DNA of 64,000 nt from contig NZ_CP119757.1 in the NCBI RefSeq assembly GCF_029320955.1, positions 372,001-436,000 on the forward strand. The letters run 5' to 3'. The number at the start of each line of letters is the position of its first letter. Within the stretch, counting starts at the first letter, position 1. Origin of the DNA: Flavobacterium sp. YJ01. Its GTDB lineage: Bacteria > Bacteroidota > Bacteroidia > Flavobacteriales > Flavobacteriaceae. The notes below the pieces were generated by a model. The model was not told the origin of the DNA. It worked only from the letters and a program-made list of their open reading frames with translations, and did no database searches. A program made the position numbers and the translations under genes. This document shows positions 8,731 to 15,872 of this stretch, one piece after another.

Positions 8731-9779
8731 GTGTAAAGATAATTACAGCTGTGAAACAGCTTCCGCAATATTCCCGTTCAACCGAAGATATTCTTCCGCT
8801 TGTAGATGTTTGGCTGGAAGGACAAGAAGAACGTTTTATCAAAAAAGTAAAGAAAATTTTTGAAGGCGCGTCGGTAGACAAACGCTATTCGATTATGGAA
8901 CCTTCGGAAGTTTTTACTGCTACTTCTTTTGAAGAAAAAAATGATATTTACAGCAGAGAAATGATTGTTTTAGGACATCAGGTTTTGGAGAAAGCGCTTG
9001 AGAAAGCCAATTGGGATCCGCAAAGTCTTGATTATATTATCACAGTAAGCTGCACCGGAATTATGATTCCCTCTTTAGATGCGTATCTCATCAATAAAAT
9101 GAAATTGCGTCAAGATATTGTGCGCCTTCCCGTTACTGAAATGGGTTGTGCAGCAGGTATTTCTGGAATTATTTATGCGAAAAACTTCCTGAAATCAAAT
9201 CCTGGAAAACGCGCGGCAGTAATTGCAGTTGAATCGCCAACAGCTACTTTTCAATTAAATGATTTTTCTATGCCAAATATTGTGAGTGCTGCTATTTTTG
9301 GAGACGGAGCCTCTTGTTGCTTATTATCTTCTGATGAAAAAGACGAAGGCCCAGAAATTCTAGACGAACAAATGTATCATTTTTATGATGCCGAACATAT
9401 GATGGGTTTTAAACTCACGAATGGCGGACTGCAAATGGTTTTGGATATTGAAGTTCCAGATACGATTGCCTCTCATTTTGGCGACATTATTCATCCTTTT
9501 TTAAGTAAAAATAATCTGGAAATTAAAGATGTTGATCATATGATTTTTCATCCCGGAGGAAAAAAAATTGTAAATACGGTTGAAGAACTTTTTTCGGGTT
9601 TAAATAAAAATATAGACGATACTAAAGAAATTCTGAAACAATATGGAAATATGTCTAGTGCGACGGTTTTGTATGTTTTAGAAAGCATTATGGATCGAAA
9701 ACCAAAAAAGGGAGAAAAAGGCTTAATGCTAAGTTTTGGACCTGGATTTTCAGCACAACGCGTTTTATTACAATGGTAA
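8727..9779 (+). CDS. Type III polyketide synthase (chalcone/stilbene synthase superfamily)
   Basis: Homodimeric ketosynthase that extends an acyl starter with malonyl units and cyclises the product, commonly to resorcinols or pyrones. The 350-residue protein has the full catalytic triad: Cys141 in TEMGCAAG, His275 in IFHPGGKK, and Asn308 in YGNMSSAT. GPGFSAQRVLL near the C-terminus matches the family GFGPG loop with a shift (SFGPGFS). VSCTGIMIPSLDAYL is also family-typical. It starts by ATGA overlap with the methyltransferase. Unusually for bacterial type III systems, dedicated ketosynthase, dehydratase, ACP and PPTase genes follow, which suggests that the starter chain is built and delivered on a special ACP. 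KAS III (FabH) was considered, but the Cys-His-Asn spacing and C-terminal loop favour type III PKS. Confidence 0.94.
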   Translation: MSVKIITAVKQLPQYSRSTEDILPLVDVWLEGQEERFIKKVKKIFEGASVDKRYSIMEPSEVFTATSFEEKNDIYSREMIVLGHQVLEKALEKANWDPQSLDYIITVSCTGIMIPSLDAYLINKMKLRQDIVRLPVTEMGCAAGISGIIYAKNFLKSNPGKRAAVIAVESPTATFQLNDFSMPNIVSAAIFGDGASCCLLSSDEKDEGPEILDEQMYHFYDAEHMMGFKLTNGGLQMVLDIEVPDTIASHFGDIIHPFLSKNNLEIKDVDHMIFHPGGKKIVNTVEELFSGLNKNIDDTKEILKQYGNMSSATVLYVLESIMDRKPKKGEKGLMLSFGPGFSAQRVLLQW

Positions 9780-9789
9780 TTTTAGAATT

Positions 9790-10227
9790 ATGGAATTAAA
9801 CGACATTATAAAACAGCTTCCGTATAGCGAGCCTTTTTTGTTTGTAGATGAATTATTGTCTGCGGATGAAAACGGTATTACAGGAACGTATACTTTTAAC
9901 GAAAATCTTGATTTTTATAAAGGTCATTTTAAAAATAATCCCGTTACTCCTGGCGTTATCTTAACAGAAACAATGGCGCAAATCGGAATGGTTTGTTTGG
10001 GGATTTTTCTATTAAATAATGACTTACAAAGCGACACTGTAATTGCTTTTACATCAGCCGATATGGAATTTTTAAAACCTGTTTATCCGAATGAAAAAGT
10101 AACGGTAACTTCAGAGAAACTATTTTTCCGTTTTGGAAAACTAAAATGCAGTGCGGTAATGAAAAATGAAGCTGGACAAGAAGTTTGCAGAGGAATTTTA
10201 GCTGGAATGATAACCAAAAGATTATGA
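9790..10227 (+). CDS. FabZ-like 3-hydroxyacyl-ACP dehydratase
   Basis: Hotdog-fold dehydratase, 145 residues, close to FabZ length. LPYSEPFLFVDELL is the N-terminal family segment; FYKGHFKNNPVTPGVILTE carries the catalytic His (GHF) and the PGV loop, and ETMAQIG follows. I chose the ATG at 9790, ten bases after the polyketide synthase stop, because the upstream in-frame ATG at 9736 would overlap that gene by 44 bases and add an unrelated N-terminus. Its last bases overlap the next ATG. Since primary FabZ is normally encoded with lipid A or fatty acid genes, this is likely an extra, pathway-specific dehydratase acting on the operon's own ACP. Confidence 0.9.
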   Translation: MELNDIIKQLPYSEPFLFVDELLSADENGITGTYTFNENLDFYKGHFKNNPVTPGVILTETMAQIGMVCLGIFLLNNDLQSDTVIAFTSADMEFLKPVYPNEKVTVTSEKLFFRFGKLKCSAVMKNEAGQEVCRGILAGMITKRL

Positions 10228-11492
10228 AAAAACGAGTCGTAATAACTGGACTTGGCGTCGCTGCACCAAATGGCGTCGGAATTTCTGCGTTTACAAATGC
10301 CATTAAAAATGGAATTTCAGGAATTCGTTTCGATGCGCAATTAGCAGAATTGCAGTTTTCTTGCCAAATTGCTGGTCAGCCGCAGATTTCAGACGAACTT
10401 AAATCAGAATATTTTACTGAGTTAGAACTTCGTGGATTTAACAGCACAGGAATTCTATATGGCGTAATTGCAGGATTAGAAGCTTGGAAAAATGCAGGTT
10501 TACCCATAAACGAAACTACAGATTGGGATAGCGGAACCATCTTCGGATCTGGAACTTCTGGAATTGAAAAATTTCGCGAAAGCATTTATAAAATTGACGA
10601 TTTACAAACTCGAAGATTAGGAAGCACGGTTGTTGCACAAACCATGAACAGTGGCGTGAGTGCTTATTTAGGCGGAAAAATTGGACTTGGAAATCAGGTT
10701 ACTACAAACTCATCGGCTTGCACAACGGGAACCGAAGCTATTTTAATGGCGTACGATCGCATACAATCTGGGCAGGCAAAACGAATTTTGGCAGGAAGCA
10801 CTTCAGACAGCGGTCCGTATATTTGGGCGGGTTTTGATGCGCTTCGCGTTTGTTCTTCCAAATACAATGAAAATCCCGAAGAAGGTTCAAGACCAATGAG
10901 CGCAACAGCTTGCGGTTTTGTTCCGGGAAGTGGCGCAGGTGCTTTGGTTATTGAAGATTTAGAAAGCGCTTTAGCACGAAATGCTGTAATTTATGCCGAA
11001 ATATTAGGCGGGAACGTCAATTCTGGAGGACAACGCGACGGCGGAAGTATGACTGCTCCAAATAGCATTGCTGTTCAAAAATGCATTAAGGATGCCGTTT
11101 TGAATGCGAATATCAATCCAAACGAAATTGATGCCATAAACGGGCATCTTACCGCAACTACAAAAGACAGTCTGGAAATTGAAAATTGGACAAAAGCTTT
11201 AGAACGGAATGGCGCTGATTTTCCATACATCAATTCTTTAAAAAGCTTAACTGGACATTGTTTAAGCGCCTCAGGAAGTATAGAAAGTGTCGCTTCTGTT
11301 TTACAGCTTCAAGAAGGTTTTTTATTCGGAAATCTAAATTCTTCTGATCTTCATCCCGAAATTGCAGCACTTATTGATTCATCAAAAGTGCTTCAGAAAA
11401 CAATACATAACAATCCAAAAATAATCGCAAAAGCCAGTTTTGGTTTTGGCGATGTAAATGCCTGTATATTATTTAAAAAATTCGAAAAATAA
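10224..11492 (+). CDS. Beta-ketoacyl-ACP synthase (KAS I/II, FabF-like)
   Basis: Condensing enzyme of 422 residues that elongates acyl-ACP with malonyl-ACP. It has the Cys-His-His triad: Cys166 in NSSACTTGT, His308 in INGHLTATTKDS, and His345 in KSLTGHCLSASG. The N-terminus KKRVVITGLGVAAPNGVG is standard. The His308 motif reads NGHLT rather than the usual NAHGT, a sign of a divergent, secondary-metabolism ketosynthase. I chose the ATG at 10224 because it overlaps the dehydratase stop as ATGA and gives the normal family N-terminus; the upstream ATG at 10185 adds unrelated residues. Together with the FabZ-like enzyme and the ACP it can make a chain; no ketoreductase or enoyl reductase is present in the operon. 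Confidence 0.93.
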   Translation: MKKRVVITGLGVAAPNGVGISAFTNAIKNGISGIRFDAQLAELQFSCQIAGQPQISDELKSEYFTELELRGFNSTGILYGVIAGLEAWKNAGLPINETTDWDSGTIFGSGTSGIEKFRESIYKIDDLQTRRLGSTVVAQTMNSGVSAYLGGKIGLGNQVTTNSSACTTGTEAILMAYDRIQSGQAKRILAGSTSDSGPYIWAGFDALRVCSSKYNENPEEGSRPMSATACGFVPGSGAGALVIEDLESALARNAVIYAEILGGNVNSGGQRDGGSMTAPNSIAVQKCIKDAVLNANINPNEIDAINGHLTATTKDSLEIENWTKALERNGADFPYINSLKSLTGHCLSASGSIESVASVLQLQEGFLFGNLNSSDLHPEIAALIDSSKVLQKTIHNNPKIIAKASFGFGDVNACILFKKFEK

Positions 11493-11493
11493 A

Positions 11494-11748
11494 ATGAACA
11501 GAACAGAAATTACCGAAAAACTAAAAGAGATTATAAAGCCATACGCAGCTAATACAGAAGCACACGAAAACCTAACGGAAGACACCGATTTCATCAAAGA
11601 TTTGAATATCAATTCGGCTAATCTTGTTGATATTGTATTGGATATTGAAGAAAAATTTGATGTAGTAATTGACAACGCCGACATGGAACGTATGCTTGAT
11701 GTGAAAACCGCAATTGAAATTATCGAAACTAAACTCGAGGCAAAATGA
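11494..11748 (+). CDS. Acyl carrier protein
   Basis: 84-residue four-helix carrier protein. The phosphopantetheine site is Ser41 in DLNINSANLVDIVLDIEEKF; the usual Asp before Ser is Asn, so the motif is NSA instead of DSL. The following IVLDIEEKFDVVI is the typical helix II. The ATG at 11494 lies one base after the ketosynthase stop and gives a normal ACP N-terminus; an ATG at 11458 would add 12 odd residues. The last codon overlaps the PPTase start (ATGA). It probably carries the acyl chain for the operon's ketosynthase and dehydratase and is loaded by the adjacent transferase. Confidence 0.93.
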   Translation: MNRTEITEKLKEIIKPYAANTEAHENLTEDTDFIKDLNINSANLVDIVLDIEEKFDVVIDNADMERMLDVKTAIEIIETKLEAK

Positions 11749-12242
11749 TAGGCAACGATATTGTAGATCTTGCGCAATCTCGGCTAGAAAGCAGATGGTC
11801 ACGTAAAGGTTTAATTGAAAAGCTTTTTAATCCACAAGAACAACAGCTTATAAAAAATTACCATGATCCAGAAATCATGGTATGGTTGCTTTGGAGCATG
11901 AAAGAAGCTGCCTATAAAATCTACAATAGACAAACTAAAATAAGAGAATTCAGTCCCAAAAAACTAGTATGCGATTTGAATTCTCTAAGCGATTTTCAAG
12001 CGCTCGGAACTGTTTCTTGCCTTCAAAATACATTTTACACCAAAACTATTATCTCTTCAGAAAACATTCATTCTATTGCTGTTAATAACTTAGAAAACCT
12101 CAACAATGTGATAGAAATCGAAAGAAAGGAAATTGTAAAAGACGAATTTGGTATTCCATATTTAAAAACTTCGTCCGCAACTTTTAAAGATGTTTCTGTT
12201 TCTAATCATGGGCGTTTTGAAAAGGTTGTGACTTATAAATAA
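11745..12242 (+). CDS. 4'-phosphopantetheinyl transferase
   Basis: 165 residues. It transfers phosphopantetheine from CoA to the Ser of a carrier protein. The magnesium-binding N-terminal motif is MIGNDIVDLAQ and the second motif is WSMKEAAYKIYNR, with Glu and Lys in the positions used by AcpS/Sfp enzymes. The length is between AcpS (about 120) and Sfp (about 230). It overlaps the ACP gene by four bases, so the natural target is that ACP. It is the last gene of the operon; about 420 bases without a gene follow. Confidence 0.9.
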   Translation: MIGNDIVDLAQSRLESRWSRKGLIEKLFNPQEQQLIKNYHDPEIMVWLLWSMKEAAYKIYNRQTKIREFSPKKLVCDLNSLSDFQALGTVSCLQNTFYTKTIISSENIHSIAVNNLENLNNVIEIERKEIVKDEFGIPYLKTSSATFKDVSVSNHGRFEKVVTYK

Positions 12243-12569
12243 ACGTCTTTTTCAAATTATTCTAGCAGAATTTACTGCAACAGCGAAAAGTTAAATTACT
12301 TCTTCTTGTAATTAAAAATGCCTACGTTTCAAAATCGATTCTCGCTTCCCCCCCTTTCGCACCTTGGTGCACTTAATTGTCTATTTTTTTAACGTCTGTT
12401 TGCGCATATTCGTAAAACGATAATCGCAATTACAACCCATATTTTATAGTTTGTATAACTTCTGATTCTAATTATTTATTTTTCTTATAATTTCTTCTTC
12501 AAAAGTATTTCGATAACCTTAAAAACTTCAAAATTATAAATAAATTTAATAATCATAAAAAATTATTAA
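12243..12569. other. Gap after the polyketide operon, no gene seen
   Basis: AT-rich sequence with no convincing frame. A short perfect hairpin, GCACC-TT-GGTGC (about 12358-12369), followed within 20 bases by a run of T, might end the operon transcript, but the T-run is not adjacent to the stem. Confidence 0.4.
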
Positions 12570-12601
12570 TTTGATTTATAAATACCTTCCCTATACCTTT
12601 G
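12570..12601 (+). promoter_or_regulatory. Bacteroidota-type promoter of the OsmC gene
   Basis: TTTG at 12570-12573, a 20-base spacer, then TACCTTTG at 12594-12601. This is a full match to the TTTG/TAnnTTTG pair and is the clearest promoter in the window. It leaves a leader of about 55 bases before the ATG. Confidence 0.75.
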
Positions 12602-12663
12602 CTTCATCAAAATCAAAGAAATGATTTGATCATCGTAAAAAATAACTTTAAAAAATAGAAATC

Positions 12664-13080
12664 ATGAAATTTACAAGAAGAGCAAACGCAAACTGGAAAG
12701 GTACAGGAATGGAAGGAAAAGGTACTATTAGTACACAAAGCACCACTTTAGATAATGCACAATTGTCTTTTAAAACTCGTTTTGAGCAAGGTGTCGGAAC
12801 AAATCCTGAAGAATTAATCGCAGCGGCACATTCTGGCTGTTTTACCATGCAATTAAGTTTTTTATTATCTGAAGCTGGATTTGTACCAGAAGATTTAGAC
12901 ACAACTGCTAAAGTAACTTTTGAAGACGGAACTATTACTTTAATCGCTTTAGAATTGACCGGAAAAGTGCCTGGAATTTCTGAAGAAGATTTTCAACAAA
13001 CAGCTCAAAAAGCAAAAGAAATTTGTCCTATTTCTAAGTTATTGAATACTGAAATAACTTTACAAGTAACACTTAATTAA
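12664..13080 (+). CDS. OsmC-family peroxiredoxin
   Basis: 138-residue thiol peroxidase that reduces organic hydroperoxides in the cytoplasm. The two reactive cysteines are present: Cys59 in AAAHSGCFTMQLS and Cys121 in KEICPISK. The N-terminus RRANANWKGTGMEGKG and the TNPEELIAAAHSG stretch are typical of OsmC itself rather than Ohr. It has its own promoter 60-95 bases upstream. An OxyR-like regulator with both redox cysteines lies 1.2 kb away in opposite orientation, a plausible but unproven regulator. Confidence 0.95.
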   Translation: MKFTRRANANWKGTGMEGKGTISTQSTTLDNAQLSFKTRFEQGVGTNPEELIAAAHSGCFTMQLSFLLSEAGFVPEDLDTTAKVTFEDGTITLIALELTGKVPGISEEDFQQTAQKAKEICPISKLLNTEITLQVTLN

Positions 13081-13091
13081 TTTTTATTTTC

Positions 13092-13237
13092 AACAAAGTT
13101 TTGTCTTCCTGAGCGGAGTCGAAGGACGCGCCAGAAAATTCCACAAAGAATATCACCAATCTTTGTCGAGATACTTGCGAAGATTTGCTTCGCCAGTTCG
13201 CTATCGCTTGTGTTTCCTTCGTCGAAATGACAACATT
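13092..13237. repeat. Repeat B copy (GTCTTCCTGAGCGGAGTCGAAGG ... TTCGTCGAAATGACA)
   Basis: Imperfect inverted repeat with outer arms of the TGTCATTTCGA(C/G)(G/A)AAGGA type. The inner part includes ACTTGCGAAGATTTGCTTCG, also found at 14163-14181 within the next copy. It separates osmC from the hydrolase gene and would form a long hairpin if transcribed. Confidence 0.7.
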
Positions 13238-13291
13238 ATGGAGAATTAAATTTCTAAAATCTAAAATCAACAATTTAAAATCTAAAATAAA

Positions 13292-14053
13292 ATGAAAACA
13301 ATATCTAAAAGCTTTTTAGCATTCGCAGTAATAATCTTTACTTTAGCCTTAACAAACCTAAACGCGCAAACAACTCCAAAAATTAAAAATGTAGTATTAG
13401 TTCACGGTGCTTTCGCAGACGGTTCTGGATGGCAAGGTTTATATCAAATTTTAACTAAAAAAGGCTATAATGTAACGATCGTTCAAAATCCGTTGAGTTC
13501 TTTGGAAGATGATGTAAATGCAACCAATTTAGCTTTAGACAAACAAGACGGACCAACAATTTTGGTTGGGCATTCTTGGGGTGGAACTGTAATTACTGAA
13601 GCTGGAAATCACCCGAAAGTAGCCGCTTTGGTTTACGTGGCGGCTTTACAGCCAGATAATGGTGAAAATTCTATTCAGTGGTTGCAAACTGCGCCTCCTG
13701 CTCCTGAAAATGGTGTATTGCCTCCAGATGATAAAGGAATTGCATATTATGATAAAGCTAAATTTCACGCTGGTTTTGCAGGAGATTTAAGCAAAGAACA
13801 AGCAGATTTTATGTATGCTTCACAAGGTGCTTTTCATGCGCAAGGTTTTGGAACTCCAATTACAAAAGCGGCTTGGAAAACTAAACCTTCTTACGGAATC
13901 GTAGCAACTTAAGATAAAAGTATTGTGCCAAGTATTCAACACGCGATGTACAAACGTTCTAACACTAAAATTACAGAAATAAAAGGTAGTCACGTGGTGT
14001 TTATTTCTCAGCCACAGAAAGTTGCTAATGTGATTATTGAGGCGAGTAAATAA
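13292..14053 (+). pseudogene. Alpha/beta hydrolase interrupted by an in-frame stop
   Basis: Secreted or periplasmic esterase-like alpha/beta hydrolase. A signal peptide (about residues 1-25, LALTNLNAQ) precedes VVLVHGAFADGSGWQGL and the nucleophile elbow GHSWGG. The frame meets TAA at 13910-13912, codon 207, but continues without any shift to a second TAA at 14051. The continuation reads DKSIVPSIQHAMYKRSN and KGSHVVFISQPQKVAN, exactly what relatives have after YGIVAT(E). One base change, GAA to TAA, explains it. The short 206-residue product would keep the serine but lose the acidic residue and the histidine of the triad, so it should be inactive. A sequencing error is the alternative. It is followed by repeats B and A. 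Confidence 0.85.
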
Positions 14054-14091
14054 TGGTTAATTGTAAATTATAAATTATAAATTCACATAAT

Positions 14092-14193
14092 CTTGTCATT
14101 TCGAGGAACGAGAAATCTCCGCGAGAAACTCTACAAAGATTGGCGACATTCTATACGGAGCTACTTGCGAAGATTTCTCGTTCCTCGAAATGA
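14092..14193. repeat. Repeat B, most complete copy
   Basis: Inverted repeat: TGTCATTTCGAGGAACGAGA at the left and TCTCGTTCCTCGAAATGACA at the right, with ATCTCCGCGAGAAACTC and TTGCGAAGATT inside. The 20-base arms pair perfectly. Partial or diverged relatives lie at 571-612, 13092-13237 and 39169-39193. Confidence 0.85.
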
Positions 14194-14218
14194 CAGAATT
14201 GCATTTAATTTTACAAAT

Positions 14219-14295
14219 TAACACATCGCTATGTTTATTAAAAACAAGTGAAACGCCTTTTTACACAAAGAAAAACTATGTTTCTATGTGTTTAG
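14219..14295. repeat. Intergenic repeat A, copy 2 (half copy)
   Basis: Contains AACACATCGCTATG, AAACAAGTGAAACGCCTTTT and ends AACTATGTTTCTATGTGTT. It matches the right part of copy 1 and lacks the AGAAACTAGTTTCT palindrome. Confidence 0.75.
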
Positions 14296-14309
14296 AAAAA
14301 GAAAAAAAA

Positions 14310-15278
14310 TCAACTTAACTTACTAACTGCTTTTATAAAATAAGGCGAATCGTTCCAGCGGATTTTCTTATACGAGAAGTCTTTTTTAAGCGATTCAGGA
14401 AGACAATTCCAGATCGCTTCGTTCATTTTTTCGAGTAATAATTTCTTTGAAAAAGAATCAGAAACTACGAGGCTTATTTCTCTTACGGGAACAGGTTCTT
14501 TGAAAGGTTTGAAAAGTCCGCCCGACTCGTTCAAGGTCGAAAGTTTGGGAATAATCGCAAATCCTAAATGGGCACGAACGAGATTTTTTAAAGTTTCTAT
14601 AGAATTAATATCGTACGTAAATTGTTCTTTTATTTTATCTGATGTTTTTAGTCCGCAAATGTCTAGCAATTGTGCGTTATAGCAATATTCATGATGAAGC
14701 AATAATAATTCGGTTTTATCGCCTGGCTGCATTTCATAAAATTCATCATTTGCCATCGGATGCGTCTCATTTAAATAGGCCACAAAAGGCTCTTTAAAAA
14801 CAACATGTTCAATTAAATTAGAATTTCCGGTTGGCGTTGCCATAATTGCGACATCAATCGCGCCCGTTTCTAATTCCTTCATTAAATGTCCCGTATACCC
14901 TTCTTTGATAATAAAATGCACTTTTGGCGCCGCTTCTTTCATTGCTTGAATAAATAAAGGAATCAAATAAGGAGATAAAGTTGAAATAATGCCTAGTTTC
15001 AACTCGCCTTCCAGTAAGTTTTTTTCGTTTACAACAAAATCACGAATTTCATCTACTTCGCGAAGAATCTTTTTGGCTTTGTTTATAATTTCGATTCCTA
15101 AAACCGTTGGAGTAAGCGGCACTTTATTCCGATCAAAAATCTTGATTCCAATTTCTTCTTCCAGGTTTTTTAACTGAATTGTAAGCCCAGGTTGCGTTAC
15201 CATACAAACTTCAGCAGCTCTTGCAAAATGGCGTTCTTCATCTAAAGCGACAATATATTTTAATTGCTGAATGGTCAT
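14310..15278 (-). CDS. oxyR: OxyR-type LysR regulator
   Basis: 322-residue LysR-family regulator that senses hydrogen peroxide. The N-terminal winged helix-turn-helix is typical (YIVALDEERHFARAAEVCMVTQPGL). In the effector domain the two cysteines used as the redox switch in E. coli OxyR are present at identical numbers, Cys199 (HHEYC) and Cys208 (LLDIC), with eight residues between them. This argues for a true peroxide sensor rather than a generic LysR protein. It reads towards the broken hydrolase and OsmC. Four tandem 8-base repeats lie directly upstream of its start, which may affect its expression. Confidence 0.92.
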   Translation of the reverse strand: MTIQQLKYIVALDEERHFARAAEVCMVTQPGLTIQLKNLEEEIGIKIFDRNKVPLTPTVLGIEIINKAKKILREVDEIRDFVVNEKNLLEGELKLGIISTLSPYLIPLFIQAMKEAAPKVHFIIKEGYTGHLMKELETGAIDVAIMATPTGNSNLIEHVVFKEPFVAYLNETHPMANDEFYEMQPGDKTELLLLHHEYCYNAQLLDICGLKTSDKIKEQFTYDINSIETLKNLVRAHLGFAIIPKLSTLNESGGLFKPFKEPVPVREISLVVSDSFSKKLLLEKMNEAIWNCLPESLKKDFSYKKIRWNDSPYFIKAVSKLS

Positions 15279-15285
15279 ACTTTGA

Positions 15286-15317
15286 GGTGCTAAGATACTA
15301 AGATGCTAAGGTACTAA
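15286..15317. repeat. Four tandem 8-base repeats (GRTRCTAA)
   Basis: GGTGCTAA, GATACTAA, GATGCTAA and GGTACTAA follow each other directly, eight bases upstream of the oxyR start codon, i.e. in its leader or promoter region. Confidence 0.8.
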
Positions 15318-15342
15318 GTTTTTAGTTTTAGTTTCTAATGAA

Positions 15343-15375
15343 AACTTTGTCAAAGTTCTAAACTTTGACAAAGTT
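15343..15375. repeat. Repeat C copy 1, perfect inverted repeat
   Basis: AACTTTGTCAAAGTT, a 3-base loop, then AACTTTGACAAAGTT. The same two 15-base arms with a different 3-base loop occur at 21170-21202. Confidence 0.9.
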
Positions 15376-15494
15376 ACTTTACAAGCTAGAATATTATTTA
15401 AAATTAGAATAATTATCATCTTTTTCACATATAACAAAATCCAGAATAGTCAATTTATCGTACATATACAAAACGGATTAAAGGAATGCAGTAA

Positions 15495-15563
15495 ATGCAA
15501 ATGGAAGTAGTTTTTGGAGCATATTGTGTTTATCATTCCCAAATGATGTTTTTTTCAAAGTAA
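15495..15563 (+). CDS. Candidate 22-residue ORF, uncertain
   Basis: ATG at 15495 to TAA at 15561, encoding a short peptide MQMEVVFGAYCVYHSQMM plus four residues. Its only support is a strong intrinsic terminator 18 bases after the stop in a region with no other gene on this strand, which implies that something here is transcribed. It could equally be part of a small noncoding RNA. No promoter of the standard kind was found upstream. The rest of the 594-bp gap before kaiC, apart from the repeats listed, shows no gene. Confidence 0.2.
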   Translation: MQMEVVFGAYCVYHSQMMFFSK

Positions 15564-15580
15564 ACTAAACTTGAAATTAA

Positions 15581-15615
15581 AAAAGCGATCCCTAACCGAT
15601 CGCTTTTGTTTTTTT
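15581..15615 (+). terminator. Intrinsic terminator
   Basis: Perfect 10-base stem AAAAGCGATC / GATCGCTTTT with a 7-base loop, followed by G and a run of T. No annotated gene lies upstream on this strand, so it marks an unidentified short transcript. Confidence 0.75.
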
Positions 15616-15842
15616 ATACCAGAGCTGACGCGCATTTTAACATCAAAATCATATCAAAAAATCTGTTTTACTCAAATTGTATTTTTATATGTTAAATATT
15701 CACTTATTATTTTTCAGTTTTTAAGTTAAATTTTATTCATTTATTACTATTTTTAAGTGATTTATCTTAATTTATTTTTAAAACTTCATTAAACAGCTGT
15801 TAAAAGTTAATAAGAATTCATCGAAAATTCTGTAGAAAAAGG

Positions 15843-15850
15843 TATATTTG
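15843..15850 (+). promoter_or_regulatory. Candidate -7 element of the Kai-like operon
   Basis: TATATTTG matches TAnnTTTG and lies 22 bases before the GTG start of the KaiC gene, implying a very short leader. The -33 element is not clear. Confidence 0.5.
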
Positions 15851-15872
15851 AGTATTATAGAAATTTAATATC

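Noticed and set aside
8727..9779. KAS III (FabH) instead of type III PKS
   Set aside because: The Cys-His-Asn spacing (141/275/308), the GNMSSAT motif with SFGPGFS, and the methyltransferase/flavoprotein neighbours all fit type III PKS better. FabH has a similar triad, so this was considered.
6889..12242. Flexirubin or aryl-polyene cluster
   Set aside because: Those clusters contain DarA/DarB-type enzymes, ammonia lyases, several ketosynthases, acyltransferases and exporters. Here a type III PKS is central and those other genes are missing.
13092..14193. CRISPR array or phage attachment sites made of the GTCATTTCGA repeats
   Set aside because: The copies are inverted repeats with unequal spacing, not direct repeats with unique spacers, and there are no cas, integrase or phage genes.
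14310..15278. Generic LysR call without OxyR assignment
   Set aside because: Both cysteines are at the exact OxyR positions 199 and 208 with eight residues between, so the more specific call was kept.
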